DNA of 64,000 nucleotides, taken from NCBI GenBank assembly GCA_903840435.1, contig CAIMFV010000053.1, forward strand, positions 1 through 64,000. Direction: 5' to 3'. The notes beneath the pieces were generated by a model. That model was not told the origin of the DNA. It saw only the letters and a program-made list of their open reading frames with translations, and did no database searches. A program made the translations under genes and the position numbers. Origin of the DNA: an uncultured Caulobacterales bacterium. Its GTDB lineage: Bacteria > Pseudomonadota > Alphaproteobacteria > Caulobacterales > Caulobacteraceae. Below are positions 63,722-64,000 of the stretch, piece after piece. How positions within the stretch are numbered: the stretch's first letter is position 1; each line of letters opens with the position of its first letter.

Positions 63722-64000
63722 AAGCCTCCTCCGCCGCCCGCCGCAGCGCATTCGACTTGTGCACCGTCTCCTCATATTCGGCCTGAGGGTCGCTATCGGC
63801 TACCACACCGCCGCCTGCCTGCACATAAAGCGCGCCGTCGGAGAATAGGGCAGTGCGCAGGACGATGCAGGTATCGACCGATCCATTGGCGGAAATATAG
63901 CCCGCTGCACCGCCATAGCCGACGCCGCGCTTTTCGCTTTCCAGCTCATCAATGATCTGCATGGCCCGCACCTTTGGCGCACCCGACAGGGTGCCAGCGG
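63708..64000 (-). CDS. trpE: Anthranilate synthase component I, 3' part (truncated by window edge)
   Basis: The last ~97 residues of TrpE, which makes anthranilate from chorismate with TrpG. The visible part, running in from the right edge, has [40 protein letters not shown] and a C-terminal [19 protein letters not shown]. These are the C-terminal motifs of chorismate-binding enzymes, with the QAGGGxVxDSDP signature of TrpE. The gene continues beyond 64000. The TAA stop lies in the second copy of a 15-bp tandem duplication. It is separated from trpG by ~410 bp containing a small opposite-strand gene. Confidence 0.95.
   Translation of the reverse strand, partial: AGTLSGAPKVRAMQIIDELESEKRGVGYGGAAGYISANGSVDTCIVLRTALFSDGALYVQAGGGVVADSDPQAEYEETVHKSNALRRAAEEAWRFR

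Overview
The window looks like ordinary chromosome of a GC-rich alphaproteobacterium, most likely from the Caulobacterales/Hyphomonadaceae/Maricaulales side. The indications are a complete NtrBC-NtrYX locus next to hfq-hflX, a fused IspDF, a DUF2842 protein, an NDUFS4-like complex I protein between tRNA genes, a GTTC-N7-GTTC SOS box at lexA, the gltA-gltX-comEC-lexA-trp order, and a REC-REC-degenerate-GGDEF protein resembling the Caulobacter cell-cycle factor PopA. I see no rRNA, insertion sequence, prophage, CRISPR array or defence island. Coding density is high and nearly every gene belongs to a recognisable family.

Layout. 1-470: four tandem ~119-bp palindromic repeats that run into the 3' end of a DUF2842 gene. 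0.8-6.1 kb: heme A synthase, ribosomal proteins L13/S9, argC, and a PHA synthase with a Lys/Ala-rich tail. 6.3-13.2 kb: a proline/glutamine-tailed lipoprotein, hom, glpX, recJ, tRNA-Glu, a double cold-shock protein, a DUF192 protein, tRNA-Pro, an NDUFS4-like protein and tRNA-Arg. 13.3-16.9 kb (minus): metC, sseA, photolyase. 17.0-21.6 kb: kdsA-hldE-hldD-DUF3089, an LPS inner-core block. 21.6-23.3 kb (minus): cinA/pncC-like gene and ispDF. 23.4-32.2 kb: ntrB-ntrC-ntrY-ntrX-dat-hfq-hflX. 32.2-40.3 kb (minus): mazG, a GPH-type transporter, an alkaline-phosphatase-superfamily enzyme, a quinone oxidoreductase, a HAD hydrolase, recG. 40.4-44.2 kb: sdhE-mfd. 44.2-50.4 kb: DsbA/FrnE-like protein, PopA-like protein, an AMACR-like CoA enzyme, a soluble lytic transglycosylase, a uracil-DNA glycosylase. 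50.5-54.9 kb: ETF-ubiquinone oxidoreductase, a TPR lipoprotein, ispE. 54.9-64 kb: gltA, gltX, comEC, lexA with its SOS box, trpC-trpD-trpG, a small membrane protein, and the 3' end of trpE, which runs off the right edge.

How the genes work together. DNA repair is well represented (photolyase, recJ, recG, mfd, uracil-DNA glycosylase, lexA). Nitrogen control (NtrBC/NtrYX) sits beside Hfq, a post-transcriptional regulator. Isoprenoid synthesis (ispDF, ispE), LPS core synthesis (kdsA, hldE, hldD) and tryptophan synthesis form compact units.

I did not find a clear new multi-gene system. The points most worth checking are local: a DUF3089 protein that appears to lack its catalytic residues inside the LPS operon, loss of the sigma-54 GAFTGA loop in both NtrC and NtrX, the PopA-like c-di-GMP effector candidate, the basic tail on PhaC, the repeat array that supplies a gene's stop codon, and a long-spaced inverted repeat upstream of the AMACR-like gene. 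Start codons were re-chosen by eye where a Shine-Dalgarno-like sequence favoured a start inside the longest reading frame.
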